From Serratia silvae (GTDB lineage: Bacteria > Pseudomonadota > Gammaproteobacteria > Enterobacterales > Enterobacteriaceae): a DNA stretch of 64,000 nt. The DNA lies in NCBI RefSeq assembly GCF_023282985.1, contig NZ_JAGQDC010000001.1, positions 248,001 through 312,000 of the forward strand, in the 5' to 3' direction. Below, piece after piece: positions 32,137-43,026 of this stretch. The position numbers and the translations under genes are program-made. Within the stretch, counting starts at the first letter, position 1; each line of letters starts with the position of its first letter. The notes below the pieces were generated by a model. It did not search any database and was not told where the DNA came from. It worked only from the letters and a program-made list of their open reading frames with translations.

Positions 32137-33336
32137 TTACCCCAGCACGTTTCCCAACTGGAATATCGGCAAATACATCGCGATAACCAACGTACCCACA
32201 ATCCCGCCAACCACTATCATCAGCAGCGGCTCCAGCGTTTGCGCCAGCGTATCGGCGAGCTCATAGGTCTGTTGTTCGTGCCAGACAGCCAGCTTGTCTA
32301 ACAGAATATCCAGCGTGCCTGACTCTTCCCCCACCCGCACTAATTGCTGGCACAGCGAAGGAAACAGCGGTTGTTGAGCTAGTGCACTGTGGAAGGGATA
32401 CCCTTGGGAGAGTTGCTGTTCGATCGCCGTCAGCGCCTGACAATAAAACACGATATTCACCGACAGCTTCGCGGCGCTGAGCCCTGCCACCAGCGTCAAT
32501 CCGGCCTGTTGTGTCATGGCCAGAATACGAAACACCTGACTTAGGCAATTGCCCTTGATCAACGCGGAAATCAATGGGATGCGCAGTAACATCGCCTGCT
32601 CACGTTGCTGCCAATCTGCCAATGGATGCAACCAGCGCCAATAAAATCCTGCCAGCCCAGCCACCGTGAGCAACAGATAAGGCCCGGTAGCGATCAATGC
32701 GCTGGACAGTGCCAGCAGCCCTTGGGTAAACCAGGGCAACGGGGCGTCGAAAGATTGATAAATCTTGGCAAACTCCGGCAGCACCATTACTAACATCAAC
32801 ACGGTGACCACCATGGCCACCAGGCAGATAAATAGCGGGTAGCGCAGCGCCTTCAGCACTTTTTTCTGTAACCTCTGTTGGGCTTCTTGTTGCTGTGCTA
32901 ACTGCAGGCAGCAGCGATCCAGATTGCCTGTCAATTCGCCGATGGCAATCAGTTGGCGGTAAATTAGGGGGAAGACGCGATGCTGCTCTGCAATCACTTC
33001 GGAAAAGGGCTGCCCCATTGCTACGCTATTACTGATTTCCAGCAACAGACAGCGCCAAGCTGCCGACTGATGCTCCTGAGCCAGCAACTGCAGGCTGTTG
33101 ACCAGAGGTAACCCGGCTTGCAACAGGGTTGCCAACTGGCGGGTGAATTGGATCATCGGCTCGCCACGCCATTGACCTGCAGAGACCCGTTTCCCCGCCC
33201 CCATTTGGTAAGGCTGTAATCCCTGCTCCAGCAAGTGCTGATAGACCTGGTTTTTCTCCTCCGCTAGCAGCTCGCCACGGCGAATTCCACCGTGGCTGTC
33301 GATGGCTTGCCAAACAAACAGACGGCGCGGTTTCAT
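32137..33336 (-). CDS. hofC: type IV pilus assembly inner-membrane protein HofC (PilC/GspF family)
   Basis: Polytopic platform protein of a type IV pilus / type II secretion-like machine. 399 residues with two GspF repeats: RQLATLLQAGLPLVNSLQLL near residue 66 and FRILAMTQQAGLTLVAGLSA near residue 270, and membrane spans around 170-190, 215-235 and 370-390. Overlaps hofB by four bases. The unit ppdD-hofB-hofC has the E. coli order. Confidence 0.93.
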   Translation of the reverse strand: MKPRRLFVWQAIDSHGGIRRGELLAEEKNQVYQHLLEQGLQPYQMGAGKRVSAGQWRGEPMIQFTRQLATLLQAGLPLVNSLQLLAQEHQSAAWRCLLLEISNSVAMGQPFSEVIAEQHRVFPLIYRQLIAIGELTGNLDRCCLQLAQQQEAQQRLQKKVLKALRYPLFICLVAMVVTVLMLVMVLPEFAKIYQSFDAPLPWFTQGLLALSSALIATGPYLLLTVAGLAGFYWRWLHPLADWQQREQAMLLRIPLISALIKGNCLSQVFRILAMTQQAGLTLVAGLSAAKLSVNIVFYCQALTAIEQQLSQGYPFHSALAQQPLFPSLCQQLVRVGEESGTLDILLDKLAVWHEQQTYELADTLAQTLEPLLMIVVGGIVGTLVIAMYLPIFQLGNVLG

Positions 33337-34769
33337 GGCGAGATCTCACCCTGAGTGGCCACCCCGACCACGCGGTACAGTTCCTCCAGCGAGGTTATCC
33401 CCTTAGCGACCAGCTCCAGGCCCGCTTGCAGCAGCGTTGTTTGACCCTGCTGCTGTGCGATATCGGCTAACTGGATCACCGAGGCATTTTGCATCAGGGC
33501 ATTTTGGATTTCGGGCGTGATCTTCAGCAGTTCGTAAACGCCGATCCGGCCGTAATAACCGCCAAAGCAATGCTCACAGCCGGCCGCACGCCACGGGATC
33601 AGGGGTTCCGGCCAAATGGTAGCCGGGAAGTGCAGGATCTCAACTTGCGGATAGCGGCAATGGGTGCACAAACGCCGCACTAGGCGTTGGGCGATCACCA
33701 GTTTCAGACAGGCTGCCAGCAGATAACCGGGAATGCCCATCTGGGTCAGGCGGGTCAGCGTTTCACAGGTGGAGTTGGTGTGCAGGGTCGATAGCACCAA
33801 ATGCCCGGTTTGTGCCGCCTTGACGGCAATTTCTGCCGTTTCTTTATCGCGGATCTCGCCGATCATAATGACATCCGGATCCTGGCGCAGCAGGGCCCGT
33901 AACACGCGGGCGAAATCCAGATCGGTTTTGCTGTTGATCTGCGTCTGGTTAATACCGAACACCGGGATCTCGATGGGATCTTCGACGCTGCACAGGTTGC
34001 TCTGTGCATCGTTCAACTGGCGTAACCCGCTGTACAGCGTCACGGTTTTACCGCTGCCGGTTGGGCCGGTCACCAGGATCATGCCTTGCGGGTTGGAGAG
34101 GGCATTGGCATACCATCCAAGCGCTTCCTGGCTCATACCAAGCTGTTCGAGCGGCAGCTCCTGGCGATCGGTTTGCAGGATCCTCAGCACCACCTTTTCG
34201 CCATGCAGCGTGGGTAAGGTGGAGATCCGCATCGAGAAACTGGCATTATCCAGCAGCACGCTGAGTTGGCCGTCCTGTGGCAGACGGCGCTCGGCGATAT
34301 CCAGTTGCCCCATGATCTTCAGCCTGGCGGTGATCCTGGCCGCCAGTGAAAAGGGCGGAGAGGCGATCGCCTGTAGCACACCGTCAATCCTGAGTCTGAC
34401 GCGGAACCTCTGCTGATAAGGTTCAAAATGCACGTCAGAGGCACGCCGCTGAATAGCGCTACGCAGCGTTTGATTAATGAATTGCACCACTGGCGTGTCG
34501 CCGTCGTCGTTAAGCGAGGGGGATTGCTCCTCGTTATTTTCAGGCGATGGTACCAGGACGAGGTGTTGCCGCTGGTTCTGTGCCTGTTCCAGCCGTGCAG
34601 CGGGCCATTGCTCAATCCCAATGCTTTTGCCGGTGGCGAAACGTAGGGCGCTCACCAGTGCCGCAGGGATTTCACCATGCAGGGCGATAGTCAGCCGCTG
34701 CCCGTCTTCGCTGAGTGCCAGTGCCTGATAACGTTGGCACAGCGCGTGGATTTCATCGCTGATTTCCAT
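33333..34769 (-). CDS. hofB: type IV pilus assembly ATPase HofB (GspE/PilB family)
   Basis: Hexameric ATPase that powers pilus extension. 478 residues. Walker A GPTGSGKTVTLYSGL, Asp box / Walker B (LRQDPDVIMIGEIRD) and His box (GHLVLSTLHTNS) are intact, as are the zinc-binding CTHCRYPQ and CEHCFGG pairs. Nine bases after ppdD, four-base overlap with hofC. Confidence 0.95.
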   Translation of the reverse strand: MEISDEIHALCQRYQALALSEDGQRLTIALHGEIPAALVSALRFATGKSIGIEQWPAARLEQAQNQRQHLVLVPSPENNEEQSPSLNDDGDTPVVQFINQTLRSAIQRRASDVHFEPYQQRFRVRLRIDGVLQAIASPPFSLAARITARLKIMGQLDIAERRLPQDGQLSVLLDNASFSMRISTLPTLHGEKVVLRILQTDRQELPLEQLGMSQEALGWYANALSNPQGMILVTGPTGSGKTVTLYSGLRQLNDAQSNLCSVEDPIEIPVFGINQTQINSKTDLDFARVLRALLRQDPDVIMIGEIRDKETAEIAVKAAQTGHLVLSTLHTNSTCETLTRLTQMGIPGYLLAACLKLVIAQRLVRRLCTHCRYPQVEILHFPATIWPEPLIPWRAAGCEHCFGGYYGRIGVYELLKITPEIQNALMQNASVIQLADIAQQQGQTTLLQAGLELVAKGITSLEELYRVVGVATQGEISP

Positions 34770-34778
34770 GCGGGCTCC

Positions 34779-35216
34779 TTACTGTGTGGCATCATCAAAA
34801 CGGAAAACTTCCTGGCAGGTTTCCTGCAGGCTGGTGTTGCTACTGCTGCATTGGCGTGTCCAGCGCATTGGGCCGGTGGCGTCTATCGTAGGAACCAGTG
34901 TCACCGTCAGGCCTTGCAGGCTCTGAGTGCCAACCAGGCTGATGGTTCCCCCGGAGACCTGGATACTGCTGACGTAACGTGTTGTTACTCCCGCAGGGAT
35001 CCCCTTGCTGCCTGCATCGCAGCCAGACGGGCCACCGCCTTCCAGTGCGCACAACTCAACCGCCATTTTGTACGGCACCATGGCCTGCAACATATCGGTC
35101 ATGGCGGCCTTCTGGATATAGCGCTGATAGGCGGGTATGCCAATGGCACTGAGGATGGCGACGATGGCGATAACCACCATTAATTCGATCAGGGTAAAAC
35201 CGCGTTGTGTTTCCAT
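34779..35216 (-). CDS. ppdD: type IV major prepilin PpdD
   Basis: Pilin subunit with a class III signal: METQRG, cleaved before FTLIELMVVIAIVAILSAIGIPAYQRYI, including the glutamate at mature position 5. 145 residues; cysteine pairs at the centre and near the C-terminus suit a pilin disulfide. First gene of ppdD-hofB-hofC. The prepilin peptidase is not in this window. Confidence 0.95.
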   Translation of the reverse strand: METQRGFTLIELMVVIAIVAILSAIGIPAYQRYIQKAAMTDMLQAMVPYKMAVELCALEGGGPSGCDAGSKGIPAGVTTRYVSSIQVSGGTISLVGTQSLQGLTVTLVPTIDATGPMRWTRQCSSSNTSLQETCQEVFRFDDATQ

Positions 35217-35433
35217 CTGTTGTTTCCTCCAAAGTTATCAGGAGGCAACGTTAAAATGGCCAATAGCGGGTGGCGAGGGCGGAATGCGGATTATGCGTGG
35301 CTGTTCCACCACAATACGCCCGTGTTACGAGGCGTTGAAAAATAATGCGTAGTGCTTCACAACCTGAGCGAACCATATTTTTATTTTATGGTGAGTTGAT
35401 ACCAATCTTTAAAGTCTCCATTATCAGCTAAAT

Positions 35434-35829
35434 TTAACGGTGAGTATAAGTGATGAGGGTTACCATCAGGCTCTGTTCTTTTACATTGTGATAATCGAGA
35501 ACTAACAGTTCCTCCCCCTCATTGAGTGAAAGGTTTTTGCTGTCCACATATTGTGATAGTATTTTTTTTGCTTGCTCGAAATCTTTTATTTTATTGAAGG
35601 TAATTGAATTTCTTTCAAAGCCGTAGTTATCGTCAGGAGAATATGAGAAGTGATAAGTGTCCGTTACTCTCGGTACGCCTGCGATAATAGATGGAGTACT
35701 GAGGAAATATTTTAATTTATTACTTTCAGTATACTCCCCCTCATTTCCTAAGTAAATGAGGGGGAGTGCGACACCTAGGGTCAATAATGCCATAAGTACA
35801 ATGGTCGATCTCAATTTATTGATAGTCAT
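35434..35829 (-). CDS. hypothetical membrane-anchored protein, candidate immunity protein
   Basis: 131 residues. I do not recognise a family. After a short basic start (MTINKLRS) there is one hydrophobic segment (about residues 8-27) and then a polar domain that would face the periplasm. A TTG 24 bases upstream is an alternative start; the ATG at 35829 is one base after the stop of the preceding gene, so the genes are coupled. AT-rich codon use matches its two upstream partners and not the flanking genes. By position in an Hcp operon it could protect against the preceding gene product; this is inference. Confidence 0.6.
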   Translation of the reverse strand: MTINKLRSTIVLMALLTLGVALPLIYLGNEGEYTESNKLKYFLSTPSIIAGVPRVTDTYHFSYSPDDNYGFERNSITFNKIKDFEQAKKILSQYVDSKNLSLNEGEELLVLDYHNVKEQSLMVTLITYTHR

Positions 35830-35830
35830 G

Positions 35831-36505
35831 CTATAAAAATAACTCCGTAACAAGCCTTTTGTCGGATATGGGTCGTATTCTGCTTAGACAATCAGGTAGT
35901 GGTATTTTATAGGGTTTATGCGGGATGTCATGATCTTCAGGATCGGGAAATATAAGAGGTTTTAATTCATAATTCTTATAATTTCCTACAGGGCCATAGT
36001 GATCCCATATTTTTAATGCATACTCTGTATCTCTAGCCTTCAGGACGTTAATGTAATTAATGTTAAAAATAGCAGAGTGGAAACCAAGTATGTTAGAGAT
36101 TAAATCTTCTGCACTGTATCCACTATCAGTGACAATATTATAAGGGAAACTGTATTGTAGCGTTTCAAAAGCATGGGATGTATCTAAAAATATCGCGTAA
36201 GCGATACCCATTAATTGATTATGGTGCAATCCTCTCTTCACAAGAAAACTTTTAGTAACACCTGTTTTCAGACGAACCTGACTAAATACCCTTTTGGACA
36301 TGGATTGGGTATAATTGACTCGAAAAAAATCGCCCTGAGTAAAGCGAGGGTTTATCATCTGCCACCATAAGGAAAGGGCACCTTCAGGGTTTGCATGGCC
36401 TAAATCAATCCAGCCTAAGTTATCAGTATAAACTAACCCATATTTGAGGAATTCAATACCCATTACACTTCTTTCTGGTCCTGTAATATCTTTTCTTAAA
36501 GACAT
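35831..36505 (-). CDS. hypothetical protein downstream of Hcp, candidate type VI cargo effector
   Basis: 224 residues, no signal peptide, no clear membrane span. Notable segments are GLVYTDNLGWIDLGHANPEGALSLW near the N-terminus, GIAYAIFLDTSHAFETLQYSFPY in the middle and TDSGYSAEDLISNILGFHSAIF. The paired D/H residues and dense pattern look enzyme-like. I cannot assign a family with certainty. It starts two bases after the hcp stop, and size and position fit an effector loaded into the Hcp ring. Low GC, unlike ppdD and nadC. Confidence 0.6.
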   Translation of the reverse strand: MSLRKDITGPERSVMGIEFLKYGLVYTDNLGWIDLGHANPEGALSLWWQMINPRFTQGDFFRVNYTQSMSKRVFSQVRLKTGVTKSFLVKRGLHHNQLMGIAYAIFLDTSHAFETLQYSFPYNIVTDSGYSAEDLISNILGFHSAIFNINYINVLKARDTEYALKIWDHYGPVGNYKNYELKPLIFPDPEDHDIPHKPYKIPLPDCLSRIRPISDKRLVTELFL

Positions 36506-36507
36506 GG

Positions 36508-36987
36508 TTAATATACTCTATCGCTGCAGATACTATAGCCAGAGGTACCTGCTTTATGATGAGTCCACACAATATCCCTATAATTTAAAGAGATTATTTC
36601 CTCTGGTTGACTGTCCTCGTGCGTCAGCGAGTGTGGATAATTAATGTTTATACAACTAAGAAAGGCTTTTCTAAGTTGTATTGAGTAGTATTTCTCCAAC
36701 CCACCGGAGTGATCTGTCTGATAAAAACCAAGTTCAACATATAATTCTTCATTTTCAGAAATAGAAACGCCTAGCAGAGGTGATGATTTGTCTATGGGTT
36801 TTACTATAGTGAAGGGGTGATGACTTGCACTTTGCTCTCTGGTAATACTATGAGCGGCAGAGTAAACTAAAATTTCATTCGTGTGTGCAGCTTGATATTT
36901 ATTCCCTATTGAATCAAAAGTACCACAGCCAGCAGAGATTAATCCTTGGTTTTTACCTTCTATTTTCATCCGTATTATATTGGCCAT
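36508..36987 (-). CDS. hcp: Hcp family type VI secretion tube protein (orphan)
   Basis: 159 residues, family length. Strong signatures: GLISAGCGTFDSIGNKYQ, ITREQSASHHPFTIVKPIDKSSPLLG, and THEDSQPEEIISLNYRDIVWTHHKAGTSGYS. Hcp hexamers stack into the tube of the type VI secretion system and carry small effectors in the lumen. AAGGA is 8 bases before the ATG. No other type VI genes (tssB/C, vgrG, clpV) are in the window, so this is an orphan copy heading a low-GC three-gene unit. Confidence 0.9.
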   Translation of the reverse strand: MANIIRMKIEGKNQGLISAGCGTFDSIGNKYQAAHTNEILVYSAAHSITREQSASHHPFTIVKPIDKSSPLLGVSISENEELYVELGFYQTDHSGGLEKYYSIQLRKAFLSCININYPHSLTHEDSQPEEIISLNYRDIVWTHHKAGTSGYSICSDRVY

Positions 36988-37295
36988 TAAATATCCTTTT
37001 TAAAATGCTGTAATAAAATTATCCACGAGGTACATTATCAGAGAGCAATATTGCTTTGTGGGATAATGATCACAAAACGAAGGGTGAATGTACTAGGAAG
37101 TCATTTTTATTTATGATAGATATGGTTGGCTTATATATCTATGGGGTTATATAATAAAAACCACTTTATTCTGTAGCCATTTACCCTTGTTATTAGCCGA
37201 TAGAATTTACAATGAAGTATTGTGGTGTGGTACTTGGCAGACAGATTAGCGAGAATGCCCTTCAGCCGAAACCGAAAGGCGCTCAGTAACTCGAA
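36988..37295. other. AT-rich non-coding region between hcp and nadC
   Basis: 308 bp, no gene. The part nearest hcp should contain the hcp promoter on the minus strand. No integrase remnant, tRNA or clear direct repeat was seen that would mark an insertion boundary. Confidence 0.4.
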
Positions 37296-38228
<933 letters not shown>

Positions 38229-38290
38229 CTACTCTGTTGCTGGAACTAGTACCACCGCAAGTATATGAGACAAAGGGAGAGGATTAGCTA

Positions 38291-39145
38291 ATGACGCTGT
38301 TTACGCTGTTACTGGTTTTGGCGTGGGAACGTCTGTTTAAACTGGGTGAGCACTGGCAGTTGGATCATCGTCTGGAAGTGGTGTTTCAGCGGCTGCATCG
38401 GTTTTCTTTGGCACAGACGTTGGCGATGACCCTGGTCTGGATGTTCGTCGTCTGGGGCATCTTGTGGTTGGCTCAAGGGCTGTTTTTCGGCGTTGTGGTG
38501 TTACTGTTGTGGATTGTGATTGGTCTGCTGTGCGTCGGGGCCGGGATCACACGTAAACATTATCGGGCCTATTTGCAGGCTGCGCGGCAGGGCGATACCC
38601 ATGCCAGCGATCAGATGGCGGAAGAGCTGGCGTTGATCCACGGTTTACCGGTGGATTGTAGCGAAGAAGAACGCCTGCGTGAGCTGCAAAACGCCCTGCT
38701 GTGGATTAACTATCGCTACTATCTGGCACCGCTGTTCTGGTTTACGGTGTGCGGGCCATATGGGCCACTCGCTCTGGCTGGCTATGCTTTTCTGCGAGCC
38801 TACCAAACCTGGCTGGCGCGGCATCATTCACCGCTGCAACGCTCGCAAACGGGGATCGACTTCCTGCTGCATGTGTTGGACTGGGTTCCGGTTCGTCTGG
38901 CAGGGGTGGCCTATGCGCTGATTGGGCATGGCGAACGGGCGCTGCCCGCGTGGTTTGCTTCGCTGGGGGATCGTCATACCCCGCAGTATCAGGTGTTGAC
39001 GCGGTTGGCGCAGTTCTCTCTGGCCCGAGAGCCACATAAGGATCCGGTTCAGACGCCGCGCGCAGCGGTAACATTAGCGCGTAAAGTGACCATGATTGTG
39101 GTGGTGGTCGTGGCGGTATTGACGATTTACGGTACCTTGCTCTGA
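38291..39145 (+). CDS. ampE: inner-membrane protein AmpE (regulatory signalling modulator)
   Basis: 284 residues, E. coli length, aligning throughout: [86 protein letters not shown]. About four membrane spans, the last at the C-terminus. In E. coli it follows ampD in an operon; here only 104 bp separate it from nadC and no ampD is present. GGGAGAGGA is 8-14 bases before the ATG. Confidence 0.95.
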   Translation: MTLFTLLLVLAWERLFKLGEHWQLDHRLEVVFQRLHRFSLAQTLAMTLVWMFVVWGILWLAQGLFFGVVVLLLWIVIGLLCVGAGITRKHYRAYLQAARQGDTHASDQMAEELALIHGLPVDCSEEERLRELQNALLWINYRYYLAPLFWFTVCGPYGPLALAGYAFLRAYQTWLARHHSPLQRSQTGIDFLLHVLDWVPVRLAGVAYALIGHGERALPAWFASLGDRHTPQYQVLTRLAQFSLAREPHKDPVQTPRAAVTLARKVTMIVVVVVAVLTIYGTLL

Positions 39146-39152
39146 AGGTAAC

Positions 39153-39176
39153 GGCGGGCGCAGAATGGCGCCCGCC
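39153..39176. terminator. stem-loop between convergent ampE and hemL
   Basis: GGCGGGCGC and GCGCCCGCC are perfect 9-bp complements around AGAATG. No strong T-run, but the position between convergent stops suggests shared termination. Confidence 0.6.
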
Positions 39177-39182
39177 AGAAGG

Positions 39183-40472
39183 TTACAGCTTGGCGAAGCA
39201 GCGGCGCGCGGCATCGACGGTGCGCTGAATATCTTCATCGCTGTGTGCAACAGACATAAAGCCAGCCTCGAACGCCGACGGGGCCAGATAAACCCCCTCA
39301 TCCAACATCAGATGGAAGAAGCGCTTGAAGCGCTCAACATCGCAGCCCATCACGTCCTGATAGCAGGTGACCGTCGGCGCATCGGTAAAGAACAACCCGA
39401 ACATGCCGCCTACATGGTTGACGACAAACGGAATATTCTCTTCCTTGGCCGCCGCCAATAGGCCTTCTGCCAGCTTGTTGGTCAGTTCGGTCAAGGTCTG
39501 GTGAATGCCAACTTGGGAAACCTCGGTCAGACAGGCGAAGCCAGCGGCCATGGCAATCGGGTTGCCGGACAGCGTACCGGCCTGATATACCGGCCCGGTA
39601 GGTGCCAGTGCAGCCATCACTTCACGGCGACCACCGAAGGCCCCTACTGGCATACCGCCACCGATAATTTTGCCCAGGCAGGTCAAGTCTGGCACCACAT
39701 CGTAATAAGACTGAGCACCGGCCAGCGCGACGCGGAAACCGGTCATCACTTCGTCAATGATCAACAGTGCGCCATACTTGTCACACAGGGTGCGTAGGCC
39801 CGGCAGGAAGTCTGGCAACGGTGGAATGCAGTTCATGTTGCCCGCGACAGGCTCAACGATGATGCAGGCGATCTCTGAAGGGTACTGCTCGAATGCGGTA
39901 CGCACGGAATCGAGATCGTTATAGGTACAGGTTAGCGTGTGCTTGGCAAAGTCTGCCGGCACGCCCGGTGAGTTCGGCTGGCCCAGCGTCAATGCCCCGG
40001 AACCGGCTTTTACCAGCAGGCAGTCGGCGTGGCCGTGGTAGCAGCCTTCAAACTTGATGATCTTGTCGCGGTTAGTGTAACCCCGCGCCAGACGAATGGC
40101 GCTCATGGTGGCTTCGGTACCGGAGTTCACCATACGTACCATATCCATCGTCGGTACCAGCGTGGTGACCAACTCGGCCATTTTCACTTCCATCTCGGTA
40201 GGTGCGCCGAAGCTCAGTCCGCGCTGCGCTGCCTCGATCACCGCGTTGCGGATCGCCGGATGGTTATGGCCCAGCACCATTGGGCCCCAGGAACCGACAT
40301 AATCAATATAGGCTTTGCCATCGGCATCAAACAGATAGGCACCGTCGGCACGTTCGATAAACAGCGGGGTGCCGCCTACACCGGTGAATGCACGCACTGG
40401 GGAGTTGACTCCGCCTGGGATCAGCTGTTGCGCCTGGGCGTACAGACTTTCGGACTTACTGTGTAAGCTCAT
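39183..40472 (-). CDS. hemL: glutamate-1-semialdehyde 2,1-aminomutase
   Basis: PLP enzyme that makes 5-aminolevulinate for haem. 429 residues. PLP-binding region [38 protein letters not shown] holds the lysine of the Schiff base; [17 protein letters not shown] is the phosphate cup. Isolated gene on the minus strand between ampE and clcA. Confidence 0.97.
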   Translation of the reverse strand: MSLHSKSESLYAQAQQLIPGGVNSPVRAFTGVGGTPLFIERADGAYLFDADGKAYIDYVGSWGPMVLGHNHPAIRNAVIEAAQRGLSFGAPTEMEVKMAELVTTLVPTMDMVRMVNSGTEATMSAIRLARGYTNRDKIIKFEGCYHGHADCLLVKAGSGALTLGQPNSPGVPADFAKHTLTCTYNDLDSVRTAFEQYPSEIACIIVEPVAGNMNCIPPLPDFLPGLRTLCDKYGALLIIDEVMTGFRVALAGAQSYYDVVPDLTCLGKIIGGGMPVGAFGGRREVMAALAPTGPVYQAGTLSGNPIAMAAGFACLTEVSQVGIHQTLTELTNKLAEGLLAAAKEENIPFVVNHVGGMFGLFFTDAPTVTCYQDVMGCDVERFKRFFHLMLDEGVYLAPSAFEAGFMSVAHSDEDIQRTVDAARRCFAKL

Positions 40473-40649
40473 AAACCGGCTCCTGGGTTTGCTTTTGAAT
40501 GATTTGACCGCGCTATTCTAGAGGAGAGTACGGAGTTATGAAACGATCACAGTCCGATACCTATTTAGAGGGAGCGATAGGGCACTGGCTGAGCTAGAAT
40601 AATGCACATTGCGATTGGTATGACTTTTCACCTTAATAATGAACCCACT

Positions 40650-42077
40650 ATGACTGAATTACAGCAACAGCCTCCTGCAGCCTCTGGCGTGCGCCTGGCT
40701 CGCAACGATAGGGTCCGTCAGTTTATTCGCCAGGATAAAACGCCGGTTTTCATCCTGATCATGGCAGCGGTGGTAGGGACATTGGCGGGATTGTTGGGTG
40801 TCGCTTTTGATAAAGCGGTGGAATGGGTGCAACAGCAGCGACTGTCGGGCCTGGCCTATGTCGCCAATTCCTGGTTTCTGGTGTGGCCGCTGGCGTTTAT
40901 TTTCTCTGCCGTACTGGCCGCTTTGGGATTTTATCTGGTCAAACGCTTTGCGCCAGAGGCTGGCGGTTCGGGGATACCGGAGATCGAAGGGGCGCTGGAA
41001 GAGTTGCGTCCGGTGCGTTGGTGGCGGGTGATCCCGGTGAAATTTATCGGCGGTATGGGTACGCTCGGCGCTGGCATGGTGCTGGGACGTGAGGGGCCGA
41101 CGGTGCAGATGGGGGCCAATGCCGGGCGAATGGTGCTGGATATTTTCCGTATGCGCAGTGCTGAGGCCCGCCATTCCATGCTGGCTACCGGTGCCGCTGC
41201 GGGTCTTTCCGCCGCATTCAATGCCCCCCTGGCGGGAATATTGTTTGTTATTGAAGAGATGCGGCCGCAGTTTCGTTACAACCTGATTTCCATCAAGGCG
41301 GTGTTTATCGGCGTGATTATGTCGAGCATTGTCTTTCGTGTTTTCAATGGTGAAAAAGCGCTGATCGAAGTGGGTAAACTCGCCTCGGCACCGCTTGATA
41401 CGCTGTGGCTTTACCTGGTGCTGGGGACGGTGTTTGGCGCGGTGGGGGTGATGTTTAACGCGCTGGTGTTTCGTACGCAGGATAGGTTTGCCCGCTTCCA
41501 TGGTGGCAAGACGGGCAAGATCCTGCTGATTGGTGCCCTGTTAGGGGGCATTTGTGGCGTGCTTGGGCTGATCGAGCCAGCAGCAGCGGGTGGCGGTTCG
41601 GCCTTGATCCCGATCGCGGCGGCGGGCAATTACAGCGTAGGTATGCTGCTGTTTATTTTTATCGCACGGGTGATCACTACGCTGTTATGCTTCGGCTCAG
41701 GCGCTCCGGGAGGTATTTTTGCGCCGATGCTTGCCTTGGGGACGCTGCTTGGCACCGCTTTTGGCCTGTTCAGCGCTCACCTGTTCCCTGCATATGGGCT
41801 TGAGGCTGGCACCTTTGCTATTGCGGGGATGGGAGCGCTGTTTGCTGCTACCGTGCGTGCCCCGTTAACCGGTATTGTGCTGGTATTGGAAATGACCGAT
41901 AACTATCAGCTGATTTTACCGATGATCATCACCTGTCTGGGCGCGACCCTGGTGGCGCAGTTTATGGGCGGTAAGCCATTGTATTCCGCCATTTTAGCCC
42001 GCACTTTACAAAGGCAGCAGCAGGAATTGGCCGAGAAAACAGGTAAAGAAAATACAACAAATGCGGTGAATACTTGA
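40650..42077 (+). CDS. clcA: H+/Cl- exchange transporter ClcA
   Basis: Two-subunit CLC antiporter used in extreme acid resistance. About 475 residues. Selectivity motifs [17 protein letters not shown] (gating glutamate) and [11 protein letters not shown], the proton glutamate in [11 protein letters not shown], and the tyrosine of [13 protein letters not shown] are intact. I prefer the ATG at 40650, which gives a start like E. coli; one at 40602 would add 16 residues and neither has a strong ribosome-binding site. Confidence 0.95.
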   Translation: MTELQQQPPAASGVRLARNDRVRQFIRQDKTPVFILIMAAVVGTLAGLLGVAFDKAVEWVQQQRLSGLAYVANSWFLVWPLAFIFSAVLAALGFYLVKRFAPEAGGSGIPEIEGALEELRPVRWWRVIPVKFIGGMGTLGAGMVLGREGPTVQMGANAGRMVLDIFRMRSAEARHSMLATGAAAGLSAAFNAPLAGILFVIEEMRPQFRYNLISIKAVFIGVIMSSIVFRVFNGEKALIEVGKLASAPLDTLWLYLVLGTVFGAVGVMFNALVFRTQDRFARFHGGKTGKILLIGALLGGICGVLGLIEPAAAGGGSALIPIAAAGNYSVGMLLFIFIARVITTLLCFGSGAPGGIFAPMLALGTLLGTAFGLFSAHLFPAYGLEAGTFAIAGMGALFAATVRAPLTGIVLVLEMTDNYQLILPMIITCLGATLVAQFMGGKPLYSAILARTLQRQQQELAEKTGKENTTNAVNT

Positions 42078-42166
42078 ACGCAACACTCAGGTATTAGATA
42101 ATCAGCACCATTAATCAGGTTACCGTCGTCGTCGCCTGATGCGAAACACTGTTGGGAGTAACGAGT

Positions 42167-42511
42167 ATGAGTGATGAAACAGCACTGCCCCTGCAATTTA
42201 CCGAGGCAGCAGCAAGCAAGGTGAAATTCCTGATTGCTGACGAAGAGAATCCAAACCTGAAGTTGCGGGTTTACATTACCGGTGGCGGCTGCAGTGGATT
42301 CCAGTACGGCTTCACGTTTGATGACAAGATCAACGACGGCGATATGACCATCGAGAAACAGGGCGTTGCGCTGGTGGTTGATCCGATGAGTCTGCAATAT
42401 CTGGTTGGCGGCGCGGTGGATTACACCGAAGGGTTGGAAGGTTCACGCTTTATCGTGACTAACCCGAATGCCAAAACCACCTGTGGTTGCGGTTCTTCAT
42501 TCAGTATCTGA
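42167..42511 (+). CDS. erpA: iron-sulfur cluster insertion protein ErpA
   Basis: A-type carrier that delivers Fe-S clusters, for example to isoprenoid synthesis enzymes. 114 residues, E. coli length, with the three ligand cysteines C42 ([11 protein letters not shown]), C106 and C108 ([11 protein letters not shown]). The ATG at 42167 is used rather than one 15 bases upstream, on family length and GGGAGTAACG spacing. Confidence 0.97.
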   Translation: MSDETALPLQFTEAAASKVKFLIADEENPNLKLRVYITGGGCSGFQYGFTFDDKINDGDMTIEKQGVALVVDPMSLQYLVGGAVDYTEGLEGSRFIVTNPNAKTTCGCGSSFSI

Positions 42512-42523
42512 CCCGCCGCCGTT

Positions 42524-42561
42524 AAAAAACCCGCCTGCCTGCACGGTGCGCGGGTTTTTTT
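42524..42561 (+). terminator. rho-independent terminator after erpA
   Basis: AAAAAACCCGC pairs with GCGGGTTTTTTT around a loop of about 16 bases, ending in a T-run. The A-run makes it usable from the other direction too, for the convergent small gene. Confidence 0.8.
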
Positions 42562-42565
42562 GTGC

Positions 42566-42802
42566 CTACCATTCCACGGTGATCAGTTCGCTTTCCCGAT
42601 CGTCTACCACTCGTTTACTGTGGCTCATCTTCGGCTGCAAGACTGTGCCGTTGCCGCACTCCACCTGTGGTGTGTTGCCGGTCGTTGTTACGCTGCAGGT
42701 GGGTACTATCGTCAGACTGATACCAATCTTGCCGCTGGTGTTCTCGGCCAGCACACTGCTGCTCAACAGCAGTGTGCTGGCGATCAAAAGGCTTTTCTTC
42801 AT
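42566..42802 (-). CDS. small secreted protein, similar in pattern to YehE/fimbria-associated proteins
   Basis: 78 residues. Clear signal peptide MKKSLLIASTLLLSSSVLA, then a short domain GKIGISLTIVPTCSVTTTG...VECGNGT with two cysteines likely joined by a disulfide. The first strand and Cys resemble the N-terminus of pilin-like / spore-coat-U proteins and the YehE family, but the rest is too short for a pilin. Function unknown. ATG at 42802 with GAG 8 bases before. Confidence 0.6.
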   Translation of the reverse strand: MKKSLLIASTLLLSSSVLAENTSGKIGISLTIVPTCSVTTTGNTPQVECGNGTVLQPKMSHSKRVVDDRESELITVEW

Positions 42803-42998
42803 GCTTAAACTCAAAACAATACCTATCCGCTGGCCACAGTAATGGGGCCTATCGGCAAAAGTGAACGGAAATTAACGGCGCGGGATAATTTTTAACGAAG
42901 AGTTAACTAGATGATTACATTATTCAAGCGCATTTCATTAGCGCAAAATAATAGCACATTGTTTATATAATAGTCGAATATCCTGCTTGGCAGGAAAA

Positions 42999-43020
42999 CC
43001 TCCGCCAAAGCTGGCGGAGG
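42999..43020 (-). terminator. terminator of mtn-btuF-yadS (minus strand)
   Basis: CCTCCGCC and GGCGGAGG are perfect 8-bp complements around a 6-base loop. On the minus strand the stem is followed by TTTTCC. It lies 6 bp past the yadS stop. Confidence 0.75.
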
Positions 43021-43026
43021 CAAGAG

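Noticed and set aside
37200-37295. Possible att site or tRNA remnant at the edge of the hcp insert
   Set aside because: No tRNA-like sequence and no direct repeat matching the other edge (35217-35433) could be seen by eye.
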